Source: Avibacterium sp. 21-586 (GTDB lineage: Bacteria; Pseudomonadota; Gammaproteobacteria; Enterobacterales; Pasteurellaceae). Taken from it: 64,000 bases of DNA. The stretch covers positions 186,001-250,000 of the forward strand of contig NZ_JAKKOD010000001.1 of NCBI RefSeq assembly GCF_026226775.1. The letters run 5' to 3'. Position 1 is the stretch's first letter, and each line of letters starts with the position of its first letter. Positions 36,869-46,325 of the stretch are shown piece by piece. The translations under genes and the position numbers were made by a program. Below the pieces are notes generated by a model that did no database searches, was not told the DNA's origin, and saw only the letters and a list, made by a program, of their open reading frames with translations.

Positions 36869-38392
36869 ATGGAACTCTTAGATTATTCCACATCAATTTG
36901 GTCGGTTGTCCCGCCCCTGTTAGCCTTATTATTGGCGATTTTCACGCGTAAAGTCATTTTATCGTTAAGCATTGGTATTTTAATTGGCTCATTAATGTTG
37001 GCTGATTTCAACATTGCCAACGCGGCGATCTATTTAAAGAATACCGTGCAATCTTTGGTATATGGTGATGACGGTTGGAACTTTGATACCATCAACATCA
37101 TTTTATTCTTATTATTATTAGGAATTTTGACCGCACTTTTAACCGTGTCTGGTAGCAACCGTGCGTTTGCCGAATGGGCACAAAAGCGTATTAAAAATCG
37201 CCGTGGCGCAAAATTAATGGCGGCTTCTTTGGTCTTTGTTACCTTTATTGATGACTATTTCCACAGCCTTGCGGTGGGCGCGATTGCCCGTCCTGTTACG
37301 GATAAATTCAAAGTTTCTCGTGCAAAATTAGCCTATATTTTGGATTCCACCGCAGCGCCAATGTGTGTGATTATGCCCGTTTCAAGCTGGGGGGCGTATA
37401 TTATCACCTTAATTTCTGGCTTGCTTGCTACTTACGCCATTACCGATTACACCCCAATAGGCGCTTTTATGGCGATGAGTGCGATGAACTTCTATGCGAT
37501 TTTCTCTATCTTAATGGTGTTCTTTGTGGCATATTTTTCTTTTGATATTGGCTCAATGGCAAGGCACGAAAAACTTGCTCTTGAAAGAACGGAAGAAGAT
37601 CAAGAGGAACAAAACGGCGTAAAAGGCCACGTTCGCAACTTAATTTTACCTATTGTTACCTTAATTAGTGCAACGGTATTTATGATGTTACATACAGGAA
37701 ATGAAGCCCTTGCCGCAGACGGCAAACCTTTCTCTGTATTAGGCGCATTTGAAAACACTACGGTAGGGATTTCTTTAGTAGTCGGTGGCTGTGCTTCAAT
37801 CATTGTGGCAACCTTTTGCATTCTTATTGATCGTCAAGTGAGTGTTGCAGAATATGCCAAATCGTGGATTGTTGGCGTAAAATCCATGCTTGGAGCTATT
37901 TTGATCTTATTCTTTGCTTGGACCATCAACAATGTTGTGGGCGATATGAAAACGGGAACCTATTTATCTAGCCTGGTTTCAGATAACTTACCTGTGGCAG
38001 TGTTACCTGCGTTATTATTCGTATTAGGTGCAGTAATGGCGTTTTCTACAGGGACAAGTTGGGGAACATTTGGAATTATGTTACCGATTGCAGCCGCGAT
38101 TGCAGCAAATTCTGCACCAGAATTAATGTTACCTTGTCTCTCTGCTGTCATGGCGGGAGCGGTGTGTGGTGATCACTGTTCACCTGTTTCTGATACCACT
38201 ATTTTGTCTTCAACTGGAGCGAAATGTAATCATATGGATCATGTTACGACTCAATTACCTTACGCGCTAACTCTATCAGTTTCAACTATTATTGGCTATC
38301 TTGTGGTTGGATATACAGAATCCGGTTTATTTGGCTTTATTGCTACGGCAATCACGTTGGTTGGATTAATTTTCTTATTTAAAAGACGTTAA
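36869..38392 (+). CDS. lysW: NhaC-family antiporter, predicted lysine transporter
   Basis: 507-residue membrane protein of the NhaC Na+/H+ antiporter superfamily with about 11-12 hydrophobic helices, including LALLLAIFTRKVILSLSIGI, ATFIDDYFHS-type block FVTFIDDYFHSLAVGAIARP, and DSTAAPMCVIMPVSSWGAYI and GDHCSPVSDTTILSSTGAKC. The lysine riboswitch upstream points to lysine as the substrate, the case for which the name LysW was proposed. Transport direction is not shown by the sequence. Start ATG 36869, eight bases after GGTAGAAC. Confidence 0.88.
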   Translation: MELLDYSTSIWSVVPPLLALLLAIFTRKVILSLSIGILIGSLMLADFNIANAAIYLKNTVQSLVYGDDGWNFDTINIILFLLLLGILTALLTVSGSNRAFAEWAQKRIKNRRGAKLMAASLVFVTFIDDYFHSLAVGAIARPVTDKFKVSRAKLAYILDSTAAPMCVIMPVSSWGAYIITLISGLLATYAITDYTPIGAFMAMSAMNFYAIFSILMVFFVAYFSFDIGSMARHEKLALERTEEDQEEQNGVKGHVRNLILPIVTLISATVFMMLHTGNEALAADGKPFSVLGAFENTTVGISLVVGGCASIIVATFCILIDRQVSVAEYAKSWIVGVKSMLGAILILFFAWTINNVVGDMKTGTYLSSLVSDNLPVAVLPALLFVLGAVMAFSTGTSWGTFGIMLPIAAAIAANSAPELMLPCLSAVMAGAVCGDHCSPVSDTTILSSTGAKCNHMDHVTTQLPYALTLSVSTIIGYLVVGYTESGLFGFIATAITLVGLIFLFKRR

Positions 38393-38394
38393 AA

Positions 38395-38410
38395 TGTGAT
38401 CTATATCACA
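38395..38410. promoter_or_regulatory. CRP-type site
   Basis: TGTGATCTATATCACA is a perfect TGTGA-N6-TCACA palindrome, three bases past the lysW stop and ~250 bases upstream of ilvI. A conventional CRP-binding site by sequence; which gene it controls is unclear. Confidence 0.65.
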
Positions 38411-38445
38411 AAATTAGAAATAAAATTTTATTTTGTTTATTTTAT

Positions 38446-38473
38446 AAAATGCGGCAGATTGTCGCATTTTTTT
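38446..38473 (+). terminator. Terminator after lysW
   Basis: AAAATGCG pairs with CGCATTTT around a 9-nt loop, followed by TTT and more Ts. Confidence 0.85.
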
Positions 38474-38660
38474 ATTTTTTATTGCTTTTTATTTTATAAT
38501 ATATCGACGTATTGTGTTTTTTTAGATTTTTTTACTAATTAAAACCAATGGGTTAAGAGGTTTCTTACTAGACAAGCCATTCTCAATCCGTTACAAATAA
38601 CCATCGTTAATGAAAAAATAGAAGTGCGGTGAAAATTCCGCAAATTTTTGCGAGGTAACA

Positions 38661-40379
38661 ATGAAAAAATTATCAGGTGCAGAAATGGTTGTGCAATCTT
38701 TGCGTGATCAGGGTGTAAAATTTGTGTTTGGCTATCCCGGTGGTTCGGTATTGGATATTTATGATGCCATTCATACGTTAGGCGGTATTGAGCATATTTT
38801 GGTTCGCCACGAGCAAGCCGCCGTGCATATGGCAGACGGCTATGCACGTTCCACAGGGGAAGTGGGCTGTGTGTTAGTAACATCAGGCCCAGGGGCAACC
38901 AATGCCATTACAGGGATTGCCACGGCGTATATGGATTCTGTGCCTTTGGTTGTGATTTCTGGGCAAGTAATGTCTGGTTTAATCGGCAGTGATGCGTTCC
39001 AAGAATGTGATATGGTGGGGATCTCTCGCCCAGTGGTGAAACACAGCTTTTTGGTAAAACGAGCAGAAGATTTGCCTGAAGTGATTAAAAAGGCGTTTTA
39101 TATTGCCTCCACAGGTCGTCCAGGGCCGGTAGTGATTGATTTACCGAAGGATGTGGTAAATCCGGCCAATAAATATACTTATAGCTATCCGCAAGAAATC
39201 AGTTTGCGTTCTTATAGCCCGACAGTGCAAGGGCATAAAGGGCAGATCAAAAAAGCCTTGAAAGCCTTATTGGTGGCAAAAAAGCCTGTGCTTTTCCTTG
39301 GTGGCGGAGCGATCACGGCAAATTGCAGCGAGCAAATTAGTCAATTTGCCAAGCAGCTAAATCTACCTGTTACTGCATCTTTAATGGGGCTGGGTGCATT
39401 TCCAAGCACGGATAAACAGTTCTTAGGAATGTTAGGAATGCATGGCACATACGAAGCGAACAACGCAATGCATCACAGTGATTTGATCTTTGCTATTGGC
39501 GTGCGTTTTGATGATCGCACCACTAATAATTTGGAAAAATATTGCCCGAATGCCAAGGTGGTGCATATTGATATTGACCCAACGTCCATTTCTAAAAATG
39601 TGCCAGCAGCGATCCCGATTGTGGGCAGCGCAGAAAATGTGTTAAATGAAATGTTATCTTTGTTGGAAGAAGATAACTTAGCCAAGTCCCAAGCGGATCT
39701 CAGTGATTGGTGGAAACAAATTGATGAGTGGAAAGCCGTGAAGTGCTTGGATTTTGATCGCAAGAGTGGGGTGATTAAACCGCAGCAGGTGATTGAAACA
39801 GTTTATCGTCTAACCAAGGGCAAAGCCTATGTGGCATCGGATGTGGGGCAACACCAAATGTTCGCCGCCTTGCATTATCCTTTTGATGCGCCACGCCATT
39901 GGATCAACTCAGGTGGGCTTGGCACAATGGGCTTTGGCTTGCCAGCTGCATTAGGCGTGAAATTGGCTCACCCAGAAGCAACGGTGGTGTGCGTAACGGG
40001 GGACGGCAGTATTCAAATGAATATTCAAGAGCTGTCCACGGCGCAACAATATGGCATTCCTGTGGTGATTATTAGCCTAAACAATCGCTTTTTAGGAATG
40101 GTAAAACAATGGCAGGATTTGATTTATTCGGGGCGTCATTCGCAATCTTATATGAATTCACTGCCAGATTTCGTCAAACTTGCGGAATCTTACGGACACG
40201 TTGGCATTCAAATTGATCGTCCTGAAGAATTGGAAGAAAAATTGGCGCAAGCCTTTGCCATTAAAGACAAACTTGTTTTTGTGGACATTAAAGTTGATGA
40301 AACGGAACACGTTTACCCAATGCAAGTGCGTGGTGGTGCAATGAACGAAATGATTTTAACTAAACCGGAGAAAGCCTAA
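38661..40379 (+). CDS. ilvI: Acetolactate synthase III large subunit
   Basis: Thiamine-diphosphate enzyme making acetolactate or acetohydroxybutyrate for valine, leucine and isoleucine. 572 residues: [16 protein letters not shown] and the catalytic glutamate in [21 protein letters not shown]-binding middle domain ([15 protein letters not shown]), and the thiamine motif [12 protein letters not shown]...ISLNN. ATG 38661 after GAGGTAAC. Its stop overlaps the ilvH start by one base (TAATG), so the subunits are coupled. Confidence 0.97.
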   Translation: MKKLSGAEMVVQSLRDQGVKFVFGYPGGSVLDIYDAIHTLGGIEHILVRHEQAAVHMADGYARSTGEVGCVLVTSGPGATNAITGIATAYMDSVPLVVISGQVMSGLIGSDAFQECDMVGISRPVVKHSFLVKRAEDLPEVIKKAFYIASTGRPGPVVIDLPKDVVNPANKYTYSYPQEISLRSYSPTVQGHKGQIKKALKALLVAKKPVLFLGGGAITANCSEQISQFAKQLNLPVTASLMGLGAFPSTDKQFLGMLGMHGTYEANNAMHHSDLIFAIGVRFDDRTTNNLEKYCPNAKVVHIDIDPTSISKNVPAAIPIVGSAENVLNEMLSLLEEDNLAKSQADLSDWWKQIDEWKAVKCLDFDRKSGVIKPQQVIETVYRLTKGKAYVASDVGQHQMFAALHYPFDAPRHWINSGGLGTMGFGLPAALGVKLAHPEATVVCVTGDGSIQMNIQELSTAQQYGIPVVIISLNNRFLGMVKQWQDLIYSGRHSQSYMNSLPDFVKLAESYGHVGIQIDRPEELEEKLAQAFAIKDKLVFVDIKVDETEHVYPMQVRGGAMNEMILTKPEKA

Positions 40380-40870
40380 TGCGTAGAATTTTATCAGTGT
40401 TATTAGAAAATGAATCAGGGGCGTTATCTCGCGTGGTGGGCTTATTCTCTCAGCGTGCCTTTAATATTGAAAGCTTGACTGTTGCGCCCACTGATGATCC
40501 TACGCTTTCGCGTATGACTATTGAGGCTTACGGCGATGAGCAAGTGTTGGAGCAAATTGAAAAGCAACTGCATAAGTTGGTGGACGTGTTTAAAGTGATC
40601 AGCCTAAGTGATTGTGAACACGTTGAGCGCGAAGTGATGTTGGTGAAAGTGCGTGCGCAAGGGAGTTCCCGTGATGAGTTAAAACGTTTGACAGAAATCT
40701 TCCGCGGACAAATTGTGGATGTTACTACCAAATCCTACACCATTCAATTAGTGGGAACGAAAGACAAGCTTGACGCTTTTGTAAAAGCATTAAAAGAAGA
40801 AAGCTCACTAATTGAAGTTGTGCGCTCTGGGTTGATTAGTATCTCTCGTGGTGTAACGAATTGTTTATAA
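40379..40870 (+). CDS. ilvH: Acetolactate synthase III regulatory subunit
   Basis: Small subunit that activates IlvI and gives it valine feedback sensitivity. 163 residues: N-terminal ACT domain [20 protein letters not shown] and [20 protein letters not shown], then the ALS-type C-terminal domain with [20 protein letters not shown]. Translation is coupled to ilvI through a 1-bp overlap. Confidence 0.97.
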   Translation: MRRILSVLLENESGALSRVVGLFSQRAFNIESLTVAPTDDPTLSRMTIEAYGDEQVLEQIEKQLHKLVDVFKVISLSDCEHVEREVMLVKVRAQGSSRDELKRLTEIFRGQIVDVTTKSYTIQLVGTKDKLDAFVKALKEESSLIEVVRSGLISISRGVTNCL

Positions 40871-40877
40871 AAAGTAA

Positions 40878-40908
40878 AAAGCATTTAGGTGCTTAGCCTA
40901 AATGCTTT
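40878..40908 (+). terminator. Terminator of ilvIH
   Basis: AAAGCATTTAGG pairs over 12 bp with CCTAAATGCTTT around a 7-nt loop. Confidence 0.85.
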
Positions 40909-41000
40909 CTTAAACAGCGATTGCCTATATAGAATAAAATGGTCAATTTATTAAAATAAAGAGATAAAACTCAATAAAAAGAACCAGATTTCTCATTCTA

Positions 41001-42431
41001 TTATTGTTTTAATGATTGAATTTTACTAATCACGTTACTGCTAGAAAAGCCGTTTTCGAAATTTAGCACTTTGACTTCACCACCGTTGGCGATGACTTCT
41101 TTGCCACCAGCGATTTCTTCAGGTTTGTAATCCCCACCTTTGACTAACAAATCAGGCAGCACCTCGCTGATTAAACGTTGTGGGGTGTCTTCAGTAAATT
41201 CTACTACCCAATCCACTGCGGCAAGCCCTGCGAGTACAGCCATTCTGGCTTCCAATGGGTTGATTGGGCGGCTTTCGCCTTTTAAGCGTTTCACGGAAGC
41301 ATCGCTGTTTACTGCGACAATTAAACGATCGCCGAGTTTGCGGGCGTTATCTAAATAAGAAACGTGGCCGGGGTGAATAATGTCAAACACGCCGTTGGTC
41401 ATCACGATTTTTTCACCACGTTGTTTGGCTTGCACCACCGCTTCTTTAAGTTGTTGTTCATTCATTACGCCAAAGCCTGTAGTTGTGCGTCCGTGAATGG
41501 CGTTTTCTAATTCTACATTAGATACTGTAGAAGTCCCTAGTTTACCCACCACAATGCCTGCGGCAACATTGGCTAAATAGCAGGATTCTTCAAAGCTACG
41601 CCCATCTGCCAATGCCGTGGCTAAGACGCTGATAACGGTATCGCCAGCACCAGTTACATCAAAGACTTCTTTTGCTTCCGTTGGCAAATGGAATGGCGGT
41701 TGATCTGGGCGGAGTAGGGTCATTCCTTTTTCTGAGCGAGTAACCAATAAAGCACTTAATTCAATATCGCGGATTAATTTTAAGCCTTTTTCTACAATGT
41801 CATCTTCGCAATGGCATTTGCCCACTACCGCTTCAAATTCTGACATATTTGGGGTTAATAGGGTTGCGCCGCGGTAGCGTTCAAAATTCGTGCCTTTTGG
41901 ATCAATTAGCACTGGCACTTTGGCTTGGCGGGCAATTTGGATCATTGCTTGCACTTGATTAAGTGTGCCTTTGCCATAATCAGAAAGGATCAAAGCGCCG
42001 AAATTTTGCACCGCACTTTGTAATTTCGCTAATAATAAATCGCTTTCTATATTGTGAAAATCTTCTTCAAAATCAAGGCGTAATAATTGTTGATGCCGAG
42101 AAAGTACGCGTAATTTGGTGATGGTTGGGTGGCTGGCTAATTGCACGAAATTGCAATCAATATTTTGTTTTTCTAGCATTGTTGAAAGCGCCGAGCCTGC
42201 CTCATCTAGCCCTGTTAAGCCGAGTAATTGAACAGGCACATTGAGCGAAGCAATATTCATTGCCACGTTTGCCGCACCACCTGCGCGCTCTTCATTTTCT
42301 TGCACACGCACCACCGGCACAGGGGCTTCAGGGGAGATGCGATTGGTTGCCCCAAACCAGTAGCGATCTAGCATCACATCGCCAAGAACAAGCACTTTGG
42401 CTTGTTGAAACTGAGTAGAATATTGTGCCAT
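41001..42431 (-). CDS. hldE: Bifunctional heptose 7-phosphate kinase / heptose 1-phosphate adenylyltransferase
   Basis: Two steps in ADP-heptose synthesis for the lipooligosaccharide core. 476 residues: N-terminal PfkB-type sugar kinase ([33 protein letters not shown]-type block [17 protein letters not shown], and [16 protein letters not shown] with the catalytic Asp), then a C-terminal nucleotidyltransferase ([19 protein letters not shown] with HPGH, and [13 protein letters not shown]). ATG 42431 (MAQYSTQF) after GAGGT; the earlier in-frame codons to 42461 are rejected. Divergent from the LpxL gene, as in Haemophilus. Confidence 0.96.
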   Translation of the reverse strand: MAQYSTQFQQAKVLVLGDVMLDRYWFGATNRISPEAPVPVVRVQENEERAGGAANVAMNIASLNVPVQLLGLTGLDEAGSALSTMLEKQNIDCNFVQLASHPTITKLRVLSRHQQLLRLDFEEDFHNIESDLLLAKLQSAVQNFGALILSDYGKGTLNQVQAMIQIARQAKVPVLIDPKGTNFERYRGATLLTPNMSEFEAVVGKCHCEDDIVEKGLKLIRDIELSALLVTRSEKGMTLLRPDQPPFHLPTEAKEVFDVTGAGDTVISVLATALADGRSFEESCYLANVAAGIVVGKLGTSTVSNVELENAIHGRTTTGFGVMNEQQLKEAVVQAKQRGEKIVMTNGVFDIIHPGHVSYLDNARKLGDRLIVAVNSDASVKRLKGESRPINPLEARMAVLAGLAAVDWVVEFTEDTPQRLISEVLPDLLVKGGDYKPEEIAGGKEVIANGGEVKVLNFENGFSSSNVISKIQSLKQ

Positions 42432-42560
42432 TTTGACCTCATTTTTTTCATTAAATGACAAATTTTTGCAGATTTTACCATAGGATAAATGCTATTTACT
42501 AAAATTTCCGCTAAACTACCGCTTTAATTCAACCAATTTTAACGAACAGCTCTCTTAGTT

Positions 42561-43496
42561 ATGGCAAATTCATCACTTCCAAGATTTCAACGTGCATTTC
42601 TCGCCCCCAAATATTGGGGATTTTGGATAGGTTTAGCCATTTGGCGGCTCATTCTTTTCTTGCCTTATCCCCTTTTATTAAAGATAGGGAATGGATTAGG
42701 CTGGCTATTTTCTAAGTTAAGTGTTGGCAAGCGGCGAATGAAAATCGCCAAGCGTAATCTCACCCTTTGTTTTCCCGATTATAGCGAACAGCAAATTGAT
42801 GAAATTGCCCAAGCCAATCTGAAAGCCACTGGAATGGCAATTATTGAAACAGGAATGGCGTGGTTTTGGTCGGATCAACGGATTAAAAAATGGTCGAAGG
42901 TGGAAGGCATTGACTACCTAAAAAACTACCAAAAAGATGGCGTCATTCTAACTGGCGTACATTTTCTTACCCTTGAGCTAGGGGCGAGAATTTTGGGACT
43001 TTATACCCCCGGCATTGGGGTTTATCGTCCGAACGATAACCCACTAATGGATTGGCTGCAAACTTGGGGACGACTACGCTCTAACAAAGATATGCTTGAT
43101 CGCAAAGATTTACGCAATATGATCAAATCATTACGCCGTGGTGAAATTATTTGGTATGCGCCTGATCACGATTATGGGCGGAAAAACGCCGTTTTTGTGC
43201 CTTTCTTCGCAGTGAAAGATGCCGCTACTACAACGGGAAGTTATTATTTATTGAAATCTTCTCCAAACAGCAAAGTGATTCCTTTTGCCCCATTACGCAA
43301 CGCGGACGGCTCAGGTTACACCGTAAAAGTGTCTGCGCCTGTAGATTTTACTGATCTCAGTACTGAAATTGACATCGCTGCCCGAATGAACCAAGTGGTT
43401 GAACAAGAAATCTTGCAAGGCGTGGAACAATATATGTGGCTGCACCGGCGTTTCAAAACCCGTCCAAATGAAAGTGATGTGAGTTTGTATGATTAA
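42561..43496 (+). CDS. lpxL: Lipid A biosynthesis lauroyl (late) acyltransferase LpxL/HtrB
   Basis: Adds a secondary acyl chain to Kdo2-lipid IVA in the inner membrane. 311 residues with N-terminal membrane anchor (FWIGLAIWRLILFLPYPLLL), the acyltransferase dyad GVHFLTLELGAR (HX4E), and the closing YMWLHRRFKTRP. The sequence follows H. influenzae HtrB almost throughout (FLAPKYWGFW, GMAWFWSDQRIKKWSKVEG), and the divergent hldE gene is the same neighbour. Loss of htrB in Haemophilus gives a temperature-sensitive, attenuated phenotype. Confidence 0.95.
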   Translation: MANSSLPRFQRAFLAPKYWGFWIGLAIWRLILFLPYPLLLKIGNGLGWLFSKLSVGKRRMKIAKRNLTLCFPDYSEQQIDEIAQANLKATGMAIIETGMAWFWSDQRIKKWSKVEGIDYLKNYQKDGVILTGVHFLTLELGARILGLYTPGIGVYRPNDNPLMDWLQTWGRLRSNKDMLDRKDLRNMIKSLRRGEIIWYAPDHDYGRKNAVFVPFFAVKDAATTTGSYYLLKSSPNSKVIPFAPLRNADGSGYTVKVSAPVDFTDLSTEIDIAARMNQVVEQEILQGVEQYMWLHRRFKTRPNESDVSLYD

Positions 43497-43501
43497 AAAA
43501 T

Positions 43502-43533
43502 AAAGGGTGAAATAATCTTTTCACCCTTTTTTA
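43502..43533 (+). terminator. Terminator of lpxL
   Basis: AAAGGGTGAAA pairs with TTTCACCCTTT around a short loop and ends in TTTTTT, six bases after the stop. Confidence 0.9.
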
Positions 43534-43647
43534 ATAGAAATAAAGTGCGGTGGGATTTTCAGAAATTTTTTATTCCTAAAAGATGGATATTCACGCTCAT
43601 TCAAACTCAAATAGTACGCCGTTATCAGCCCACTTTTGATAACTCGA

Positions 43648-44217
43648 CTAAGATTGCATTTCTTCCAACTCATCAGCCATTGCGGAAAGAATTTCTCGTG
43701 AGAGAATGGCGAGTGAGCGGTAGAAAGGGAGGTTGGCTTGCGTTTCTACTGCGTTTAAGAATTTTGTGGCGCAAGGCAGTAGAAATTCCGCAAATAAGGT
43801 TTGTTGTGCCTCAACGGAATCAAGGTTATCTTCAATCCAAGATGCGGTGAGAAAAACAAGCGGAAAATTCACCGCACTTTGCTCTAACTCGGGCATTCCA
43901 CGTTCTTGACGGAAAGCGATGAAGTCAGCGGGCTTAAGATCATAAGCGTCAAGATTCATTGGCACGAGCGCTTTTTTGCCAGCAAATAAACGCTGATATT
44001 CTTGATCTAATAAGGCTAAATCAATCTTCATTTGTAGGGCTTCAAGGGCTTGTTCGCTTTGTTTATCCGTTTCCAAAGGCCATAGCCCATTGAGTGGCTT
44101 TTGTTGCAACCAAGCAAAGACATTTTGCAAGGTGGCATCTTGTGGTGAGCGGTAAAACAGATTTCCGAATAAGCGGCTGATTAGAGAAAAATGATTCAGG
44201 CTATTTTCGTGGCTCAT
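43648..44217 (-). CDS. ycdY: TorD-family chaperone, YcdY-like
   Basis: 189-residue all-helical protein of the TorD/DmsD redox-enzyme chaperone family. Blocks such as LISRLFGNLFYRSPQDATLQ, FRQERGMPELEQSAVNFPLV, LTASWIEDNLD and FAEFLLPCATKFLNAVE parallel E. coli YcdY, which assists maturation of the zinc phosphatase YcdX. No molybdoenzyme or ycdX gene lies in this window. Start ATG 44217 shares one base with the stop of the quinone reductase gene, so they are coupled. Confidence 0.82.
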   Translation of the reverse strand: MSHENSLNHFSLISRLFGNLFYRSPQDATLQNVFAWLQQKPLNGLWPLETDKQSEQALEALQMKIDLALLDQEYQRLFAGKKALVPMNLDAYDLKPADFIAFRQERGMPELEQSAVNFPLVFLTASWIEDNLDSVEAQQTLFAEFLLPCATKFLNAVETQANLPFYRSLAILSREILSAMADELEEMQS

Positions 44218-44849
44218 TATGCGTTTTCCTTGCTGTTTGAGCTGTCTTTTGTGGATAAAAGTGCGGTCAAATTTTGTGAAGTAATTTGTGCCACGTCTTC
44301 AAGCATTTGTTGGCGCACCTTGTCATCAATAATATGAATATCGCCAAAGAATTTATGCTGAATATCGGTAATACCACAGAAATTAAATAAGCCGTCCACT
44401 AAGCAATCACGCAAGGATTTATCAATGCCAAGTTGTTGGTATTTCTCAACATTACTGCCAATGGTGATAAATTGTTGCATTTTTTTGCCTTGCAATAAGC
44501 CGACAGATTGTCCGTCTTCTGTTTTATACGCAAAGCCGTGGCTCAGCACGCGATCTAAATAGCCTTTCAAAATGGCAGGAAAACCCATCCACCATAGGGG
44601 ATAAACGAGAGTAATCAAATCCGCTTTATGAATGAGCTGATGTTCTTCACGAATTTCTGCGGGGGTAATCCCTTGATTTGCCCCTTGTAATTCTGTCCAC
44701 GAAATGACGGGATCAAAATTTAGTTGATACAAATCACGCACTTGGGTTTCCACTTTGAGCGATCGGCTGGCGTTTAAAGTGCGGTCTAAAATGCTGCGAT
44801 TAAAGCTGTCTTGCCCATTTGGGTGGGCGAAAATAATTAAATGTTTCAT
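44217..44849 (-). CDS. NAD(P)H-dependent quinone oxidoreductase, flavodoxin-like fold
   Basis: 210-residue protein of the NQO/KefF/YwqN type. N-terminal flavin-binding strand-loop HLIIFAHPNGQDSFNRSIL, the quinone-site block LVYPLWWMGFPAILKGYLDR and the FAYKTEDG segment identify the family. Likely cytoplasmic, reducing quinones or similar compounds; the true substrate is unknown. It lies four bases downstream of nfeD and overlaps the ycdY-like gene, so the three and probably qmcA are one transcript. Confidence 0.85.
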   Translation of the reverse strand: MKHLIIFAHPNGQDSFNRSILDRTLNASRSLKVETQVRDLYQLNFDPVISWTELQGANQGITPAEIREEHQLIHKADLITLVYPLWWMGFPAILKGYLDRVLSHGFAYKTEDGQSVGLLQGKKMQQFITIGSNVEKYQQLGIDKSLRDCLVDGLFNFCGITDIQHKFFGDIHIIDDKVRQQMLEDVAQITSQNLTALLSTKDSSNSKENA

Positions 44850-44853
44850 TGTG

Positions 44854-45303
44854 CTATTCTACTTTCTTAACAAATAAGGTGATCCCTTCCACGTTATACA
44901 CTTCAATGGCATCGCCAACCTGCAAATGCTTGCCTTGAATTCGCCAAGTGGTGTCGCCAAAATGACCACGCCCAATGCCGTTTTCATTGACTTCTTGCAC
45001 GATGCCTTTTGTGCCGAGCATTGCGTGATCCCGTTGGTTTAATGAAGTGTGCGATTGATCTTGTAGATCTTTGCCGTGTTGGTATTTCCACCAAGAAAAA
45101 CTTAAAATAATGGCTAAAATGGCATAGCCAATCACTAAAAAGGTTAAGGATAAGGTAACAAATAATGCCATTACGCCTGCAATAATAATGGCTGCCAAGC
45201 CCCACCAGAGCAAAAATACGCCCGGAATGAGAATTTCGGCAATTAATAAGCCAAAGCCTAAAATAAGCCAGTGCCACACTGACCAAGTTGCGAGCCATTC
45301 CAT
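44854..45303 (-). CDS. NfeD-family membrane protein (YbbK-like partner of QmcA)
   Basis: 149-residue protein with three to four N-terminal hydrophobic segments (WLILGFGLLIAEILIPGVFL, GLAAIIIAGVMALFV, FLVIGYAILAIILSF) and a C-terminal OB-like domain (MLGTKGIVQEVNENGIG ... LQVGDAIEVYNVEGITL). NfeD proteins occur next to SPFH proteins and act with them in membrane microdomains. The upstream gene is the SPFH protein QmcA, the canonical pairing. Confidence 0.92.
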   Translation of the reverse strand: MEWLATWSVWHWLILGFGLLIAEILIPGVFLLWWGLAAIIIAGVMALFVTLSLTFLVIGYAILAIILSFSWWKYQHGKDLQDQSHTSLNQRDHAMLGTKGIVQEVNENGIGRGHFGDTTWRIQGKHLQVGDAIEVYNVEGITLFVKKVE

Positions 45304-45359
45304 ACTTATCCCCTTAGTTTATATTTAAAGGGGCAATGCCCCTCATATTGATAGGCAGA

Positions 45360-46280
45360 TTATTGCTTTTCACCTTTTAATAGTTCTGCAATGCCTGCCA
45401 CTGAGCCAATTAAATTGCCTGCTTCAAGTGGCATTAACACCACTTTACTATTATTTGCGCCACCGATTTCTTTTAACGCTTCAGTATATTTTTGTGCGAT
45501 AAAGTAATTAATGGCTTTGGTGTTTCCGCCTGCAATGGCTTCTGACACCATTTGGGTGGCTTTGGCTTCTGCTTCGGCAGCACGCTCACGGGCTTCTGCT
45601 TGTAAAAAGGCTTCCGCACGTTCCCCTTCCGCTTTAAGAATACGGGATTGTTTTTCCCCTTCTGCGCGTAAGATTTCCGCTTGACGAATCCCTTCAGCCT
45701 CTAAGATTTCAGCCCGTTTATTACGTTCCGCTTTCATTTGTGCATTCATTGCGGCGATTAATTCGTGTGGTGGACGCACATCGCGGATCTCAATACGCGT
45801 TACTTTGATACCCCAAGGGTTGGTGGCTTCGTCCACAATGGATAACAAACGGCCGTTGATATTATCACGCTGTGAAAGCATTTCATCTAATTCCATTGAA
45901 CCTAGCACGGTACGAATATTGGTCATCGTTAAATTGATGATCGCCTGCTCTAAATAGTTTACTTCATACGCGGCACGGCGTGCATCAATCACTTGTACGA
46001 AACACACCGCATCAATGGATACATTGGCATTATCTTTTGAGATTACTTCTTGCGAAGGAATATCTAACACCTGTTCCATCATATTAATTTTGCGCCCTAC
46101 GCGATCTACAAAAGGCACAACAAAATTTAGCCCTGGTGTGAGGGTGCGAGTGTAGCGCCCAAAGCGTTCAATCGTCCAATGATAGCCTTGCGGTACCGTT
46201 TTCAAGGTAGAAAACAGCGCCACAATCACCAAGATAACAAAGACGACCACAGCAACAGGAAAACCGTCTAACAATTCCAT
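45360..46280 (-). CDS. qmcA: SPFH/band-7 membrane protein QmcA
   Basis: 306-residue stomatin-like protein of the inner membrane. One N-terminal helix ([16 protein letters not shown]), an SPFH domain ([40 protein letters not shown]) and a long Ala/Glu-rich coiled coil ([20 protein letters not shown]) for oligomerisation. In E. coli, QmcA forms large cages in the membrane with YbbK. ATG 46280 after GGAGAGAAAA. Together with nfeD it forms the stomatin-NfeD module. Confidence 0.95.
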   Translation of the reverse strand: MELLDGFPVAVVVFVILVIVALFSTLKTVPQGYHWTIERFGRYTRTLTPGLNFVVPFVDRVGRKINMMEQVLDIPSQEVISKDNANVSIDAVCFVQVIDARRAAYEVNYLEQAIINLTMTNIRTVLGSMELDEMLSQRDNINGRLLSIVDEATNPWGIKVTRIEIRDVRPPHELIAAMNAQMKAERNKRAEILEAEGIRQAEILRAEGEKQSRILKAEGERAEAFLQAEARERAAEAEAKATQMVSEAIAGGNTKAINYFIAQKYTEALKEIGGANNSKVVLMPLEAGNLIGSVAGIAELLKGEKQ

Positions 46281-46325
46281 TTTTCTCTCCTTAAAATGGG
46301 TGATAACTAATTGAAGTCTAACAAA

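Noticed and set aside
43545-43850. 101-codon open frame downstream of lpxL
   Set aside because: Runs antisense into the ycdY-like gene and starts in a terminator region; no homology seen.
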